Assembly (NCBI GenBank): GCA_022511125.1
Contig: JAFLSD010000004.1
Location: forward strand, 62,001-126,000
Length of the DNA: 64,000 nucleotides
Origin: Paramuribaculum sp.
GTDB taxonomy: Bacteria; Bacteroidota; Bacteroidia; Bacteroidales; Muribaculaceae
Reading direction: 5' to 3'
Part shown: in pieces, positions 1-7,476 of the stretch
Numbering within the stretch: position 1 is the stretch's first letter
Layout: each line of letters opens with the position of its first letter
The notes under the pieces: model-generated
The model's database searches: none
What the model saw: only the letters and a program-made list of their open reading frames with translations
What the model was told of the DNA's origin: nothing
Position numbers and translations under genes: made by a program

Positions 1-1
1 C

Positions 2-556
2 GATCGTTTGTTAGCATTTGAAGTCGTAGAGGGAGGCCATAAATTGATACCGCTATTGAATGAAAAAGGTGAACAGGTCGTTGTTCCTGTAGAATCTGAC
101 TATGGACCGAGACATATCATATTTGATGAATCAGGAAAACATGCCTATGTGATAGGAGAATTATCCGGTAAAGTTACCGTATTTGATTATAATGATGAGC
201 GCCTCACACAAAAGCAAATCATAGATGGGGATCCTTACGATGGAAGAGGAAGTTCGGATATACATCTTAGCCCCGACGGACGCTATCTTTATACAAGTAA
301 TAGGCTTAAAGGAGACGGCATTAATATCTTCGAAGTTAATACAGAAACAGGAGAACTGACTCAGGCAGGGTATCAATTGACCGGCCCACATCCGCGACAT
401 TTTAACATAACACCCAACGGAAAATGGATGCTTGTAGCTTGTAGGGACAGTAACGAAATTGAAGTATATGCAATCGACAAAAAGACAGGCTTATTGTCTC
501 CCACCGACACACGTATAACCATTCCGAAACCCGTCTGCGTTCAATTCCTCCCATAG
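2..556 (+). CDS. Lactonase-family beta-propeller protein, C-terminal part (5' end outside window)
   Basis: The reading frame is open from the first bases of the window, so the gene begins upstream. A TTG codon at position 8 is only an internal leucine. The 184 visible residues contain repeated beta-propeller blades with motifs such as PRHIIFDESGKHAYV, SPDGRYLYTSNR and PRHFNITPNGKWMLVACRD. These are characteristic of the YbhE / 6-phosphogluconolactonase (lactonase, Pfam PF10282) family. The family includes sugar-lactone hydrolases, but many members have no assigned substrate, so the function is a family-level inference. The gene ends 117 bp before a tRNA gene that has its own promoter. A signal peptide cannot be judged because the N-terminus is missing. 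Confidence 0.85.
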   Translation, partial: DRLLAFEVVEGGHKLIPLLNEKGEQVVVPVESDYGPRHIIFDESGKHAYVIGELSGKVTVFDYNDERLTQKQIIDGDPYDGRGSSDIHLSPDGRYLYTSNRLKGDGINIFEVNTETGELTQAGYQLTGPHPRHFNITPNGKWMLVACRDSNEIEVYAIDKKTGLLSPTDTRITIPKPVCVQFLP

Positions 557-609
557 TCTGTTGCAGATAACAATTCTATTTCCAAAATTCAATAAAAATT
601 GCAGAGGTG

Positions 610-641
610 TTGTAACGAATGAAAAATTTTATGTAAATTTG
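610..641 (+). promoter_or_regulatory. Promoter of tRNA-Gln
   Basis: A TTG (-33 element) at 610-612 and a TAAATTTG (-7 element, consensus TAnnTTTG) at 634-641 are separated by 21 bp. This is the primary sigma factor promoter architecture of Bacteroidota. The predicted start is near 645, about 29 nt before the tRNA. Confidence 0.75.
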
Positions 642-673
642 CAGACGCTTTAGGTAATTCTGGGCACAATGAT

Positions 674-744
674 TGTCTTATGGTGTAATGGTAGCACTGC
701 AGTTTTTGGTTCTGCCTGTCTAGGTTCGAATCCTGGTAAGACAA
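674..744 (+). tRNA. tRNA-Gln (anticodon TTG)
   Basis: The cloverleaf can be drawn by hand. The acceptor stem TGTCTTA (674-680) pairs with TAAGACA (737-743). The D-arm is GTG/CAC. The anticodon stem is GCAG/CTGC with a U-U at its base, and the loop carries TTG at 706-708. The T-arm is CTAGG/CCTGG around TTCGAAT, and the discriminator is A744. The CCA tail is not encoded, because the following bases are CCG. The gene is solitary, with a consensus promoter upstream and a strong hairpin terminator immediately downstream. Confidence 0.96.
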
Positions 745-750
745 CCGATG

Positions 751-790
751 AAAATCGCAAAAGTTGAAACCAACTTTTGCGATTTTTTCT
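751..790 (+). terminator. Rho-independent terminator of tRNA-Gln
   Basis: A perfect 15-bp stem (752-766 with 771-785) with a 4-nt loop AAAC runs into a T-rich tract. It starts 7 nt after the tRNA discriminator base. Confidence 0.88.
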
Positions 791-849
791 TTAGGATTAT
801 TTTTTTTCTTCTTCAATACAATATTAAAGCTTTCCTAATTGTAGAAGCC

Positions 850-886
850 AAAAAGAAGGGCAGACTCATATAAATGAATCCGCCCT
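850..886 (-). terminator. Terminator downstream of the M3 peptidase gene
   Basis: Read on the minus strand, an imperfect 13-bp stem (GGGCGGATTCAT against ATGAGTCTGCCC, with G-U pairs) is followed by TTCTTTTT. It lies about 25 nt beyond the stop codon of the peptidase gene. Confidence 0.7.
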
Positions 887-909
887 CTGTAATGTTTGTT
901 ATTGTTTAT

Positions 910-3066
910 TTACTTACCACCGGGAATATTGAGTCTGGAGTCTTTTTGATCTTCTTTGAGAAGTCCTCGGAAGCGTAATAGTGCTTCAACTTGTGGTTCA
1001 TGACCACGAAATCTCTTGTAAAGAGTCATAGGATCTTCTGACCCTCCGGCTTCAAGGACGTTCTTCTTGAATGATGCTGCTGTTTCAGGATCGAATATAC
1101 CTTTTTCTTCGAAAAGTTCAAAGCCATCGCAGTCAAGAACCTGTGCCCACAGATAAGTGTAGTAACCTGAGGCATAACCGTCGCTGCCGAAAATGTGGCG
1201 GAAATAAGGCGAACGATATCTGAATTGTACTTCTGAAGGCATACCTAAATCTTCAGCCACTTGTTTCTCAAATCCCATTACGTCTATATCGTCTTCAACA
1301 TTAAGTTGTCCCCATTTCAAATCGAGAAGTGCAGCTCCTGCAAGTTCGGTAGTCATAAAGCCTTGATTATGTTTTGAAGCGGCAATCAGACGATTTATCA
1401 AAGAATCGGGCATTGCCTCACCGGTTTTATAGTGATGAGCGTACATCTTCAGCATTTCCGGTTGGAAAGCCCAATGTTCGTGGATCTGAGATGGTAGTTC
1501 TACAAAATCACGGTCAACATTCGTTCCCGCTTGACTTCTCAGTTTCGCTCTGGTAAGCATACCGTGCAGTCCGTGTCCAAACTCATGGAACATAGTTTCT
1601 ACTTCATCCAACGTAAGCAGAGAAGGTGAGTCGCTTGAGGGTTTTGAGAAATTACCTACATTATAGACTATAGGTCGCTGGAATTTACCGTCTTCGTCCT
1701 CAAATGCACCTTGAAATTCACTCATCCATGCTCCTTGGCGTTTTGAAGACCGTTGATAATAATCGGTCATGAAGATAGCTACATGATTTCCCTCAGAATC
1801 TTTAACTTCATATACTTTTACTTCGTCATAATATTTTGGCGCGTCTGTTAGTTCGGTGAAAGTGACTCCATATAATTTTTCTGCCATCTTGAAGATTCCG
1901 TTACGAACACTATCTGTTGCGAAATATTGACGAACTTCATCTTCATCAAGTGCGTATTTGTCTTTTCTCACCTTCTCGGCATAATAGTAATAATCCCATG
2001 GAGCAATCTTAAATGTATTGCCTTCTCTGTCGCTTAAAGCCTGCATAACGGCTACTTCTTCCTTTACTTTCTCCACCGCCGGTTTCCAAATTTGCATCAG
2101 CAGACCTTCGGCATTTCTGACATTTTTGGCCATGACGTTTTCTGTCATATATGACGCATAATCCGGATATCCTAAAATTTTAGCTTTTTGAGTACGAGCT
2201 TTTAAAATTTCATTTATTACCGGCTGATTGTTGTATTTGCCGGATGAAGCGAGGTTGATATAGCCTTCATACATTTGTTGCCTTAAATCACGGTCGTCAG
2301 CATATTGTAAAACAGGCAGTCGACTGGGGGCATGCAGTGTAAGAACCCATTTGCCATCGAGACCTCTTTGTTTTGCTTCATCAGCCGCGACGGCGATGCT
2401 TCCTGCCGGCAGACCGGAAAGACGTGATTTGTCGTCGATTATAATTATAAAGTCGTTGGTGGCATTGAGCAGATTCTTATTGTACTGGAGGTAAAGATCA
2501 GTCAATTTGCTATTAACCTCCATTAATTGCTTCTTTTCGGCATCATTTAATTTCGCACCGTTCCTGACAAACTCCTGATATAATTCTTCTACGGCGCGTT
2601 TCTTTTGTGGATCTAAAATTTCTCTGTTATTATAAACCGCGACAACTCTTTCAAAGAGTTTCGGGTTCATCATGATTTCATCGGAAGATTGAGAGTAGAG
2701 AGGATATACAATTTCTCCGATTGCATCCATCTCGGGTGAGGAGTTCGTTTCGTCAAGACTGGAAAATATTGCCATTACACGTCCAAGTCTATCACCAGAT
2801 TTTTCGAGTGCTAAGACTGTATTGTCAAAATTAGGAGTTTCATTGCAATTTATAATTTCCTCGATTTCCTTTTTGCGAAGCTCAATGCCCTTTTTTATAG
2901 CCGGCACATAGTCGTCATATTTAATTCGTTCAAAAGGAGGAATGTTGAACTGTGTGCCATATTCCTTTAATAGAGGATTGTCGTTAGTTTGCCCCATAAT
3001 TTCATTTTTCTCCGCGACGCCGATTAACATGCCGGCGACTGCGATTGTCATTAGAAGTTTTTGCAT
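910..3066 (-). CDS. dcp: M3-family zinc metallopeptidase (peptidyl-dipeptidase Dcp-like)
   Basis: The protein has 718 residues, the normal length for M3 peptidases of the Dcp/oligopeptidase A group. The zinc-binding HExxH motif is HEFGH at about residues 494-498, followed by GLHGML. The downstream conserved EL/PSQ region and the C-terminal FRGHEP-like end are also present. Residues 4-18 form a short hydrophobic stretch (LLMTIAVAGMLIGVA) suitable as a signal peptide, so the enzyme probably acts in the periplasm on short peptides. The start used here overlaps the 3' end of the helicase gene by 65 bp in another frame. Starting at the later internal Met (MGQTN) would avoid the overlap but remove the signal sequence. 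It is probably cotranscribed with the helicase gene. Confidence 0.92.
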   Translation of the reverse strand: MQKLLMTIAVAGMLIGVAEKNEIMGQTNDNPLLKEYGTQFNIPPFERIKYDDYVPAIKKGIELRKKEIEEIINCNETPNFDNTVLALEKSGDRLGRVMAIFSSLDETNSSPEMDAIGEIVYPLYSQSSDEIMMNPKLFERVVAVYNNREILDPQKKRAVEELYQEFVRNGAKLNDAEKKQLMEVNSKLTDLYLQYNKNLLNATNDFIIIIDDKSRLSGLPAGSIAVAADEAKQRGLDGKWVLTLHAPSRLPVLQYADDRDLRQQMYEGYINLASSGKYNNQPVINEILKARTQKAKILGYPDYASYMTENVMAKNVRNAEGLLMQIWKPAVEKVKEEVAVMQALSDREGNTFKIAPWDYYYYAEKVRKDKYALDEDEVRQYFATDSVRNGIFKMAEKLYGVTFTELTDAPKYYDEVKVYEVKDSEGNHVAIFMTDYYQRSSKRQGAWMSEFQGAFEDEDGKFQRPIVYNVGNFSKPSSDSPSLLTLDEVETMFHEFGHGLHGMLTRAKLRSQAGTNVDRDFVELPSQIHEHWAFQPEMLKMYAHHYKTGEAMPDSLINRLIAASKHNQGFMTTELAGAALLDLKWGQLNVEDDIDVMGFEKQVAEDLGMPSEVQFRYRSPYFRHIFGSDGYASGYYTYLWAQVLDCDGFELFEEKGIFDPETAASFKKNVLEAGGSEDPMTLYKRFRGHEPQVEALLRFRGLLKEDQKDSRLNIPGGK

Positions 3067-4306
3067 TATTATTTTGATTATTGGTTTTGCTTTTATTGAA
3101 GTTTCGCTTTTTACCTCGATGAAAACGTCTCGATCTCTTTATATCTGGTTTATACTCGGGTCCCTCACCAAGTTCTTCAGGTATGATCTCCTTTTTTATT
3201 TCCGCTTCTATAAATTTTTCTATAATTCCAAACTTAGACTGTTCTTCTTCATTGACTAAAGTCAGCGCAATACCTTTAGCATTAGCTCTTGCCGTTCTAC
3301 CGACTCTATGAACATAATCTTCTTCTTCACGCGGCACGTCATAATTGACTACCATTTGAATATCATCGATATCTATGCCTCTTGATAATATGTCAGTCGC
3401 AACAAGAATATCGATTTTACCCGATCGAAAATCTAACATCGCGTTATCACGCTGCGATTGATCGAGATCGCTATGTATTTCTTCCGCGTTATAATGTCGT
3501 TGCTTTAACTCTCTAACGAGCAGTTTAACTTTTTGTTTTGTTGAGGCGAAAATTATGACACGTTTGGATGAAAAAGTTTTGAGTGCGTATTTCAGTAAAG
3601 AGATTTTCTGAGTTTCATGACAAATGAATGCACTTTGTTTTACTCCCTCGGCCGGTTTAGAAACGGCGAATTTTATTTCAATTGGCTGGTTTAATATTTT
3701 AGAAGCCAATTTTTTGATTTTTGGAGGCATAGTCGCAGAAAAAAGCAAAGTCTGCCTTTCTTTGGGTAAAAGTCGTTCAATCTGCAGAATATCTTCTACG
3801 AATCCCATGTCAAGCATTCTATCAGCTTCATCGAGAATAAAGAAAGACACTTTTGACAAATCAATATTGCCCATTTTTATTAGAGCTATTAATCTGCCAG
3901 GGGTAGCGATAACGATATCCGCTCCGGATCTTAAACCTCTTTCCTGTTGGGAAAACTGATGACCATCTGTGCCTCCATATATTGCTACACCACTGATAGG
4001 TAAGAAATAAGAAAATCCTTGAAGTTGTCGGTCGATTTGTTGTGCGAGTTCACGGGTTGGAACCATTATTAAACAATTTACCGAATCTGAGGGATATTCA
4101 AATTTACTCAATTGATCTATTACGGGCAGAAGATAAGCAGCCGTCTTTCCGGTTCCTGTTTGTGCAATCCCAAGGATATCATTTCCCTCCAATGCAATCG
4201 GAATGGCTTTTTCCTGAATAGGTGTACATTCGGAAAAATTCATATCCCATAAAGCATCAAGCACTTTGTCGCCAAGATCGAGTTCTTCGAAAAGCATATT
4301 TCCCAT
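3002..4306 (-). CDS. DEAD-box ATP-dependent RNA helicase (RhlE-like)
   Basis: The 434-residue protein shows the ordered helicase motifs: Q-motif region (ECTPIQEKAIPIAL), Walker A AQTGTGKT (about 48-55), PTRELAQQ, TPGR, DEAD in LDEADRMLDMGF, SAT, and HRVGRTAR near residue 332. A basic, Asn/Arg-rich tail of about 60 residues follows the helicase core. Such tails bind RNA nonspecifically in RhlE/CsdA-type helicases and suggest a role in ribosome assembly or mRNA turnover. The start is supported by a TATTTTTG promoter box 13 nt upstream. The last 21 codons overlap the beginning of the M3 peptidase gene. Confidence 0.95.
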   Translation of the reverse strand: MGNMLFEELDLGDKVLDALWDMNFSECTPIQEKAIPIALEGNDILGIAQTGTGKTAAYLLPVIDQLSKFEYPSDSVNCLIMVPTRELAQQIDRQLQGFSYFLPISGVAIYGGTDGHQFSQQERGLRSGADIVIATPGRLIALIKMGNIDLSKVSFFILDEADRMLDMGFVEDILQIERLLPKERQTLLFSATMPPKIKKLASKILNQPIEIKFAVSKPAEGVKQSAFICHETQKISLLKYALKTFSSKRVIIFASTKQKVKLLVRELKQRHYNAEEIHSDLDQSQRDNAMLDFRSGKIDILVATDILSRGIDIDDIQMVVNYDVPREEEDYVHRVGRTARANAKGIALTLVNEEEQSKFGIIEKFIEAEIKKEIIPEELGEGPEYKPDIKRSRRFHRGKKRNFNKSKTNNQNNNAKTSNDNRSRRHVNRRRGEK

Positions 4307-4319
4307 GAATTTTCACTTA

Positions 4320-4327
4320 CAAAAATA
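4320..4327 (-). promoter_or_regulatory. -7 promoter box of the helicase gene
   Basis: TATTTTTG on the minus strand matches the Bacteroidota -7 consensus TAnnTTTG and lies 13 nt before the helicase start codon. No clear -33 TTG was identified. Confidence 0.55.
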
Positions 4328-4356
4328 CAAAAAAGAAACTATATGTGAATTATTCT

Positions 4357-5448
4357 CTAAATTTGGAAATCCACCAAAACAGGATAATGATCGCTTGAAG
4401 GGTTTTTCTTTACTGTAGCATAATCCGCAGTAAGACTACCTCGATAAAAAACATGGTCAATGCGGAAATAGAATCTGTTATCATGATAAGTAATTGCCGG
4501 TCCTCTTCCGGCTTGCCTATAAGCGTCTTTAAATCCATGTTTGAGCAGGGCAGTGCAAGCATAACTGAGTGTCACGTCATTAAAATCGCCACAGACTATA
4601 ACCTTACCCTCTATTTCATCAGTCATCTCGCATATTTTGTCTATCTGGTTGGCTCTTTTCTTAAAAGCAACCGAGAGTTTGCTGAACAAATCATTTTTTA
4701 TATCCTTTAATTCTCCTTTTAATCCTTTTTCTTCTGTTTGACCCTCTGTAAGTTGCATATATAATTCTTTATCAGATTTCGAAAGTCCGATAGATTGTAA
4801 ATGAACATTGATTAGAGTCAAAGTATCACTTCCGATAAATATTTGATATGAATTAGTTTGAAAAGAATAATCAGGATGATATTTTTGTTCAATCTTTTTG
4901 AATGGATAAATAGACAGGAGACCTATTGCTTCGGGAGAAAAGTCTGTATAGGGATATATTTTACAAATGCTGTCTATGAGTTCTTTGGACGGCTTTTGTC
5001 CATCCTTGATGTAATTTAGAGAATAACATTCTTGAAGAGCTATAATGTCAGAACCAGAATTTAATAGAAACTTTAAGGTCGGATTCTCAGGATCGGTAGT
5101 TTCCGGATTTGAAAAATCATGTAGTTGAAATACATTATAAGTCAATAGTTTAAAGCAATTCTTGTCATTATCGTTATGTCCGAAATTTATAGGACAGAAA
5201 AATAAGATAGCGTTTCCGCAAATAAGAAGACAAAGGAGATTGATTCCGGCACATAGTCTTGACACGTAAATATTGACAATAAAAAGAATTATCATCAATA
5301 TTAAGAAAAGAGGAAACATCATGACGACAAACGACGGAAGAACCCATTCTCTTGGATCAATATTTCCGCCATAAGATGAAAGAATCAGCAGTAGACCCAA
5401 AATGAAGCTTAGTGATAGATCAATTATTAAGATAAGTCTACTTTTCAC
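4357..5448 (-). CDS. Membrane-anchored endonuclease/exonuclease/phosphatase family protein
   Basis: The 363-residue protein begins with three hydrophobic segments (about residues 5-23, 36-59 and 66-90). These are followed by an EEP-fold domain with the typical motifs LLTYNVFQL, IALQECYS, NVHLQS, CGDFNDV and SSDHYPVLVDF, which hold the metal-binding and catalytic Asn, Glu, Asp and His residues. The fold covers nucleases and phospho- or sphingolipid phosphodiesterases. The membrane anchor and exported domain favour a phosphodiesterase acting outside the cytoplasm, but the substrate cannot be told. It lies 11 bp downstream of a rhomboid gene and is probably in the same transcript. Confidence 0.9.
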   Translation of the reverse strand: MKSRLILIIDLSLSFILGLLLILSSYGGNIDPREWVLPSFVVMMFPLFLILMIILFIVNIYVSRLCAGINLLCLLICGNAILFFCPINFGHNDNDKNCFKLLTYNVFQLHDFSNPETTDPENPTLKFLLNSGSDIIALQECYSLNYIKDGQKPSKELIDSICKIYPYTDFSPEAIGLLSIYPFKKIEQKYHPDYSFQTNSYQIFIGSDTLTLINVHLQSIGLSKSDKELYMQLTEGQTEEKGLKGELKDIKNDLFSKLSVAFKKRANQIDKICEMTDEIEGKVIVCGDFNDVTLSYACTALLKHGFKDAYRQAGRGPAITYHDNRFYFRIDHVFYRGSLTADYATVKKNPSSDHYPVLVDFQI

Positions 5449-5459
5449 ATCAATGAATC

Positions 5460-6203
5460 TTATTTGTTTTTATCCAACAATGATTTTTTTTCTTCTATGC
5501 TTAGCGAAGAGTATCCAGAATTCTTAATTTTTTCCATTAAGGCTTCTAAACTATTATTTTCCTCGCTTGGATTGGAAATATCCTTTCCCGATAAACGGTG
5601 AAATATATAAAATAAGACTCCACCGAAAGCTCCTCCCAAATGAGAGAAATTGGCTGCATAATTTTCCCCGGTAAGCCCTAATAAGTTCAATAATAGAAGA
5701 GCTCCAACTAACCATCTAAAGGGAAAATATACCAAATATTTTATCTTGAATTCGAGGATTGATTTTTTTAAAGTTATGAATACTAAAATAGCATATAAGG
5801 CTGCGCTTGAGCCCAATAGAAGATTATTCTCAGAAAATGAAGGCGGAATTACAGAATAAAAGAAAAGAAAAAATAAAGCTCCGGTAAGCCCTCCGATTAC
5901 ATACATGCTGATGATTCTTTTTGAATCGACTATGAGAGAGGCCAATGAACCGACGACGGAAAGGCATACCATATTAGTGACAAAATGAGAGATATCATCG
6001 TGAATGAACATATAAGTTAAAACAGTCCACGGTTTAAGCAACATTTCATCTATGGATGCGGGTAATGAAAATAAATCATATATATAATTGGAGAATGAAA
6101 CGGATATTTTAGCTAATTGCAAAAGGCAAAAAGCAAACATATTGATGCCCAATAAAAACCAGATTCCGTAATTCTTACATATTTGTTTAATAATATCCCC
6201 CAT
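5460..6203 (-). CDS. Rhomboid-family intramembrane serine protease (second of a tandem pair)
   Basis: The 247-residue protein has six predicted membrane segments with the rhomboid signatures. These are HDDISHFVTN (conserved His and Asn of TM2), the nucleophile motif LLGSSAALYA (GxSx) and the catalytic His in NFSHLGG. A short cytoplasmic tail is rich in Ser, Glu and Lys. It begins inside the 3' end of the neighbouring rhomboid gene (17-bp overlap), so the two are almost certainly cotranscribed and translationally coupled. Substrates are unknown; tandem divergent rhomboids are common in Bacteroidales. Confidence 0.93.
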   Translation of the reverse strand: MGDIIKQICKNYGIWFLLGINMFAFCLLQLAKISVSFSNYIYDLFSLPASIDEMLLKPWTVLTYMFIHDDISHFVTNMVCLSVVGSLASLIVDSKRIISMYVIGGLTGALFFLFFYSVIPPSFSENNLLLGSSAALYAILVFITLKKSILEFKIKYLVYFPFRWLVGALLLLNLLGLTGENYAANFSHLGGAFGGVLFYIFHRLSGKDISNPSEENNSLEALMEKIKNSGYSSLSIEEKKSLLDKNK

Positions 6204-6936
6204 GAAATAGTCCTCTTTTTTTCCAATAGAGTATGATTAAAAAACCGAATATCATTCCTCCGAGGTGAGCAAAGTGAGCCACTCCGTCGTTTGCTTGGCT
6301 TATACCGATCAGAAGTTCGATGACACCATATCCCAACACCATCCATTTCGCTTTTATGGGGAAGGGTATGAACATGAGATATAGTGGCCGGTTAGGGAAA
6401 AGCATACCGAATGCAAGAAGTATGCCGTATATCGCTCCTGATGCGCCGACTGTCACCAACATATTGAGAAATTGATTTTCGGCAATTGATAAGGTTCCGG
6501 AATCCATTAATGACCTAACCTGAGCGAAATCCATTCCCCATTGAAGAGAAGCGTTTTTAATGAAAATATCTTCCCAGGTGAAACTCCAGACTAATTCTTG
6601 GATTAGTGCAGCTCCAATTCCACACGAGATGTAATAGAATAGAAACCTTGCTCCGCCTAACACTCTTTCCAATGTTATGCCAAACATGAAAAGGGTGAAC
6701 ATATTGAATAATATGTGAGCAAAATCCTGGGTGGAATGCATGAACATGTATGTGAATAGTTGCGCCGGATTAAAATCAGATGCTTTGAAATAATGGAGAC
6801 CTCCCAATGCTACGATATCAACATCAATTTTTTTACCGACAACCATCATGGCAAGCCAAATAATAAAGTTGATGATAATCAGATTTTTTGTAACCGGTGG
6901 TAAATTGCTGAAAATCGATCTGCCTGTACCTAACAT
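6187..6936 (-). CDS. Rhomboid-family intramembrane serine protease (first of a tandem pair)
   Basis: The 249-residue protein has multiple membrane segments and complete rhomboid active-site motifs: HSTQDFAHILFN, the nucleophile in GASGAIYG, and the His in HFAHLGGMIFG. It is the first gene of a rhomboid-rhomboid-EEP cluster. The -7 box TAATTTTG lies about 35 nt upstream. It is clearly a diverged paralogue of the next gene rather than a recent duplicate. Confidence 0.95.
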   Translation of the reverse strand: MLGTGRSIFSNLPPVTKNLIIINFIIWLAMMVVGKKIDVDIVALGGLHYFKASDFNPAQLFTYMFMHSTQDFAHILFNMFTLFMFGITLERVLGGARFLFYYISCGIGAALIQELVWSFTWEDIFIKNASLQWGMDFAQVRSLMDSGTLSIAENQFLNMLVTVGASGAIYGILLAFGMLFPNRPLYLMFIPFPIKAKWMVLGYGVIELLIGISQANDGVAHFAHLGGMIFGFLIILYWKKRGLFHGGYY

Positions 6937-6971
6937 AATGATAATCCTTAAAATTTACGTATCTCTCTATA

Positions 6972-6979
6972 CAAAATTA
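6972..6979 (-). promoter_or_regulatory. -7 promoter box of the rhomboid cluster
   Basis: TAATTTTG on the minus strand fits TAnnTTTG, 35 nt before the first rhomboid start codon. The -33 element is not clear. Confidence 0.5.
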
Positions 6980-7058
6980 CAAAATTTGGTCAAAATATAG
7001 TGCAATTATAACTTTTGGACGAAAAAATACTTTAATTTGATATTTTTTTTAAAAATAA

Positions 7059-7091
7059 TTGAAGATATTCCATATTAATGAATTATTTTTG
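7059..7091 (+). promoter_or_regulatory. Promoter of the HU gene
   Basis: A TTG at 7059-7061 and TATTTTTG at 7084-7091 are 22 bp apart, matching the Bacteroidota -33/-7 pattern. The box lies inside a possible upstream in-frame extension of the HU ORF, which argues for the later ATG as the start. Confidence 0.65.
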
Positions 7092-7125
7092 CAAATGTAA
7101 CGATATTAACTTAATAATAAACAAA

Positions 7126-7395
7126 ATGAACAAAACAGAGCTTATTAACGCAGTTTCCGAAAAGACAGGAACCACAAAAGTGCAGGCTAAAGCAGCAGTT
7201 GAAGCTACACTCAACAGTATTGCTGAGGAAATCTTAAAAGAAGGCAAGGTTGCGCTCATCGGTTTTGGAACGTTCTCAGTTACCGAAAAACCCGCTCGTA
7301 CTGGTATTAATCCCCGTACTAAAGAAAAAATTGAAATCCCCGCTCACAAAGTGGTTAAATTCAAAGCCGGTGCTGATTTAAATCTTGGAAAGTAA
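7126..7395 (+). CDS. HU-family DNA-binding protein
   Basis: This 89-residue protein starts MNKTELINAVSEKTG and contains the HU signature GFGTFSVTEKPARTGINPRT, with the DNA-intercalating beta-arm proline (NPRT). HU dimers bend and compact DNA in the nucleoid. An upstream in-frame ATG at 7078 is rejected as the start because the promoter -7 box sits between the two and the family starts at MNK. A perfect 22-bp hairpin terminator follows 22 nt after the stop codon. Single-gene transcript. Confidence 0.96.
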   Translation: MNKTELINAVSEKTGTTKVQAKAAVEATLNSIAEEILKEGKVALIGFGTFSVTEKPARTGINPRTKEKIEIPAHKVVKFKAGADLNLGK

Positions 7396-7417
7396 TAAAA
7401 GATAATCTTTCTGCAGA

Positions 7418-7464
7418 ACAGACACAGAAGAGGGCTCTTTTAAAGAGCCCTCTTCTGTGTCTGT
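7418..7464. terminator. Bidirectional terminator between the HU and acyl-CoA dehydrogenase genes
   Basis: A perfect 22-bp inverted repeat (7418-7439 with 7443-7464) with a 3-nt centre separates two convergent genes. It ends 12 bp before the dehydrogenase stop codon, so it can serve both directions. The T-tracts are weak on both sides. Confidence 0.85.
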
Positions 7465-7476
7465 ATATCTATTCCA

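Noticed and set aside
589-816. Minus-strand 75-codon ORF across the tRNA-Gln locus
   Set aside because: It is antisense to a clear tRNA and its terminator, and has no protein-like composition.
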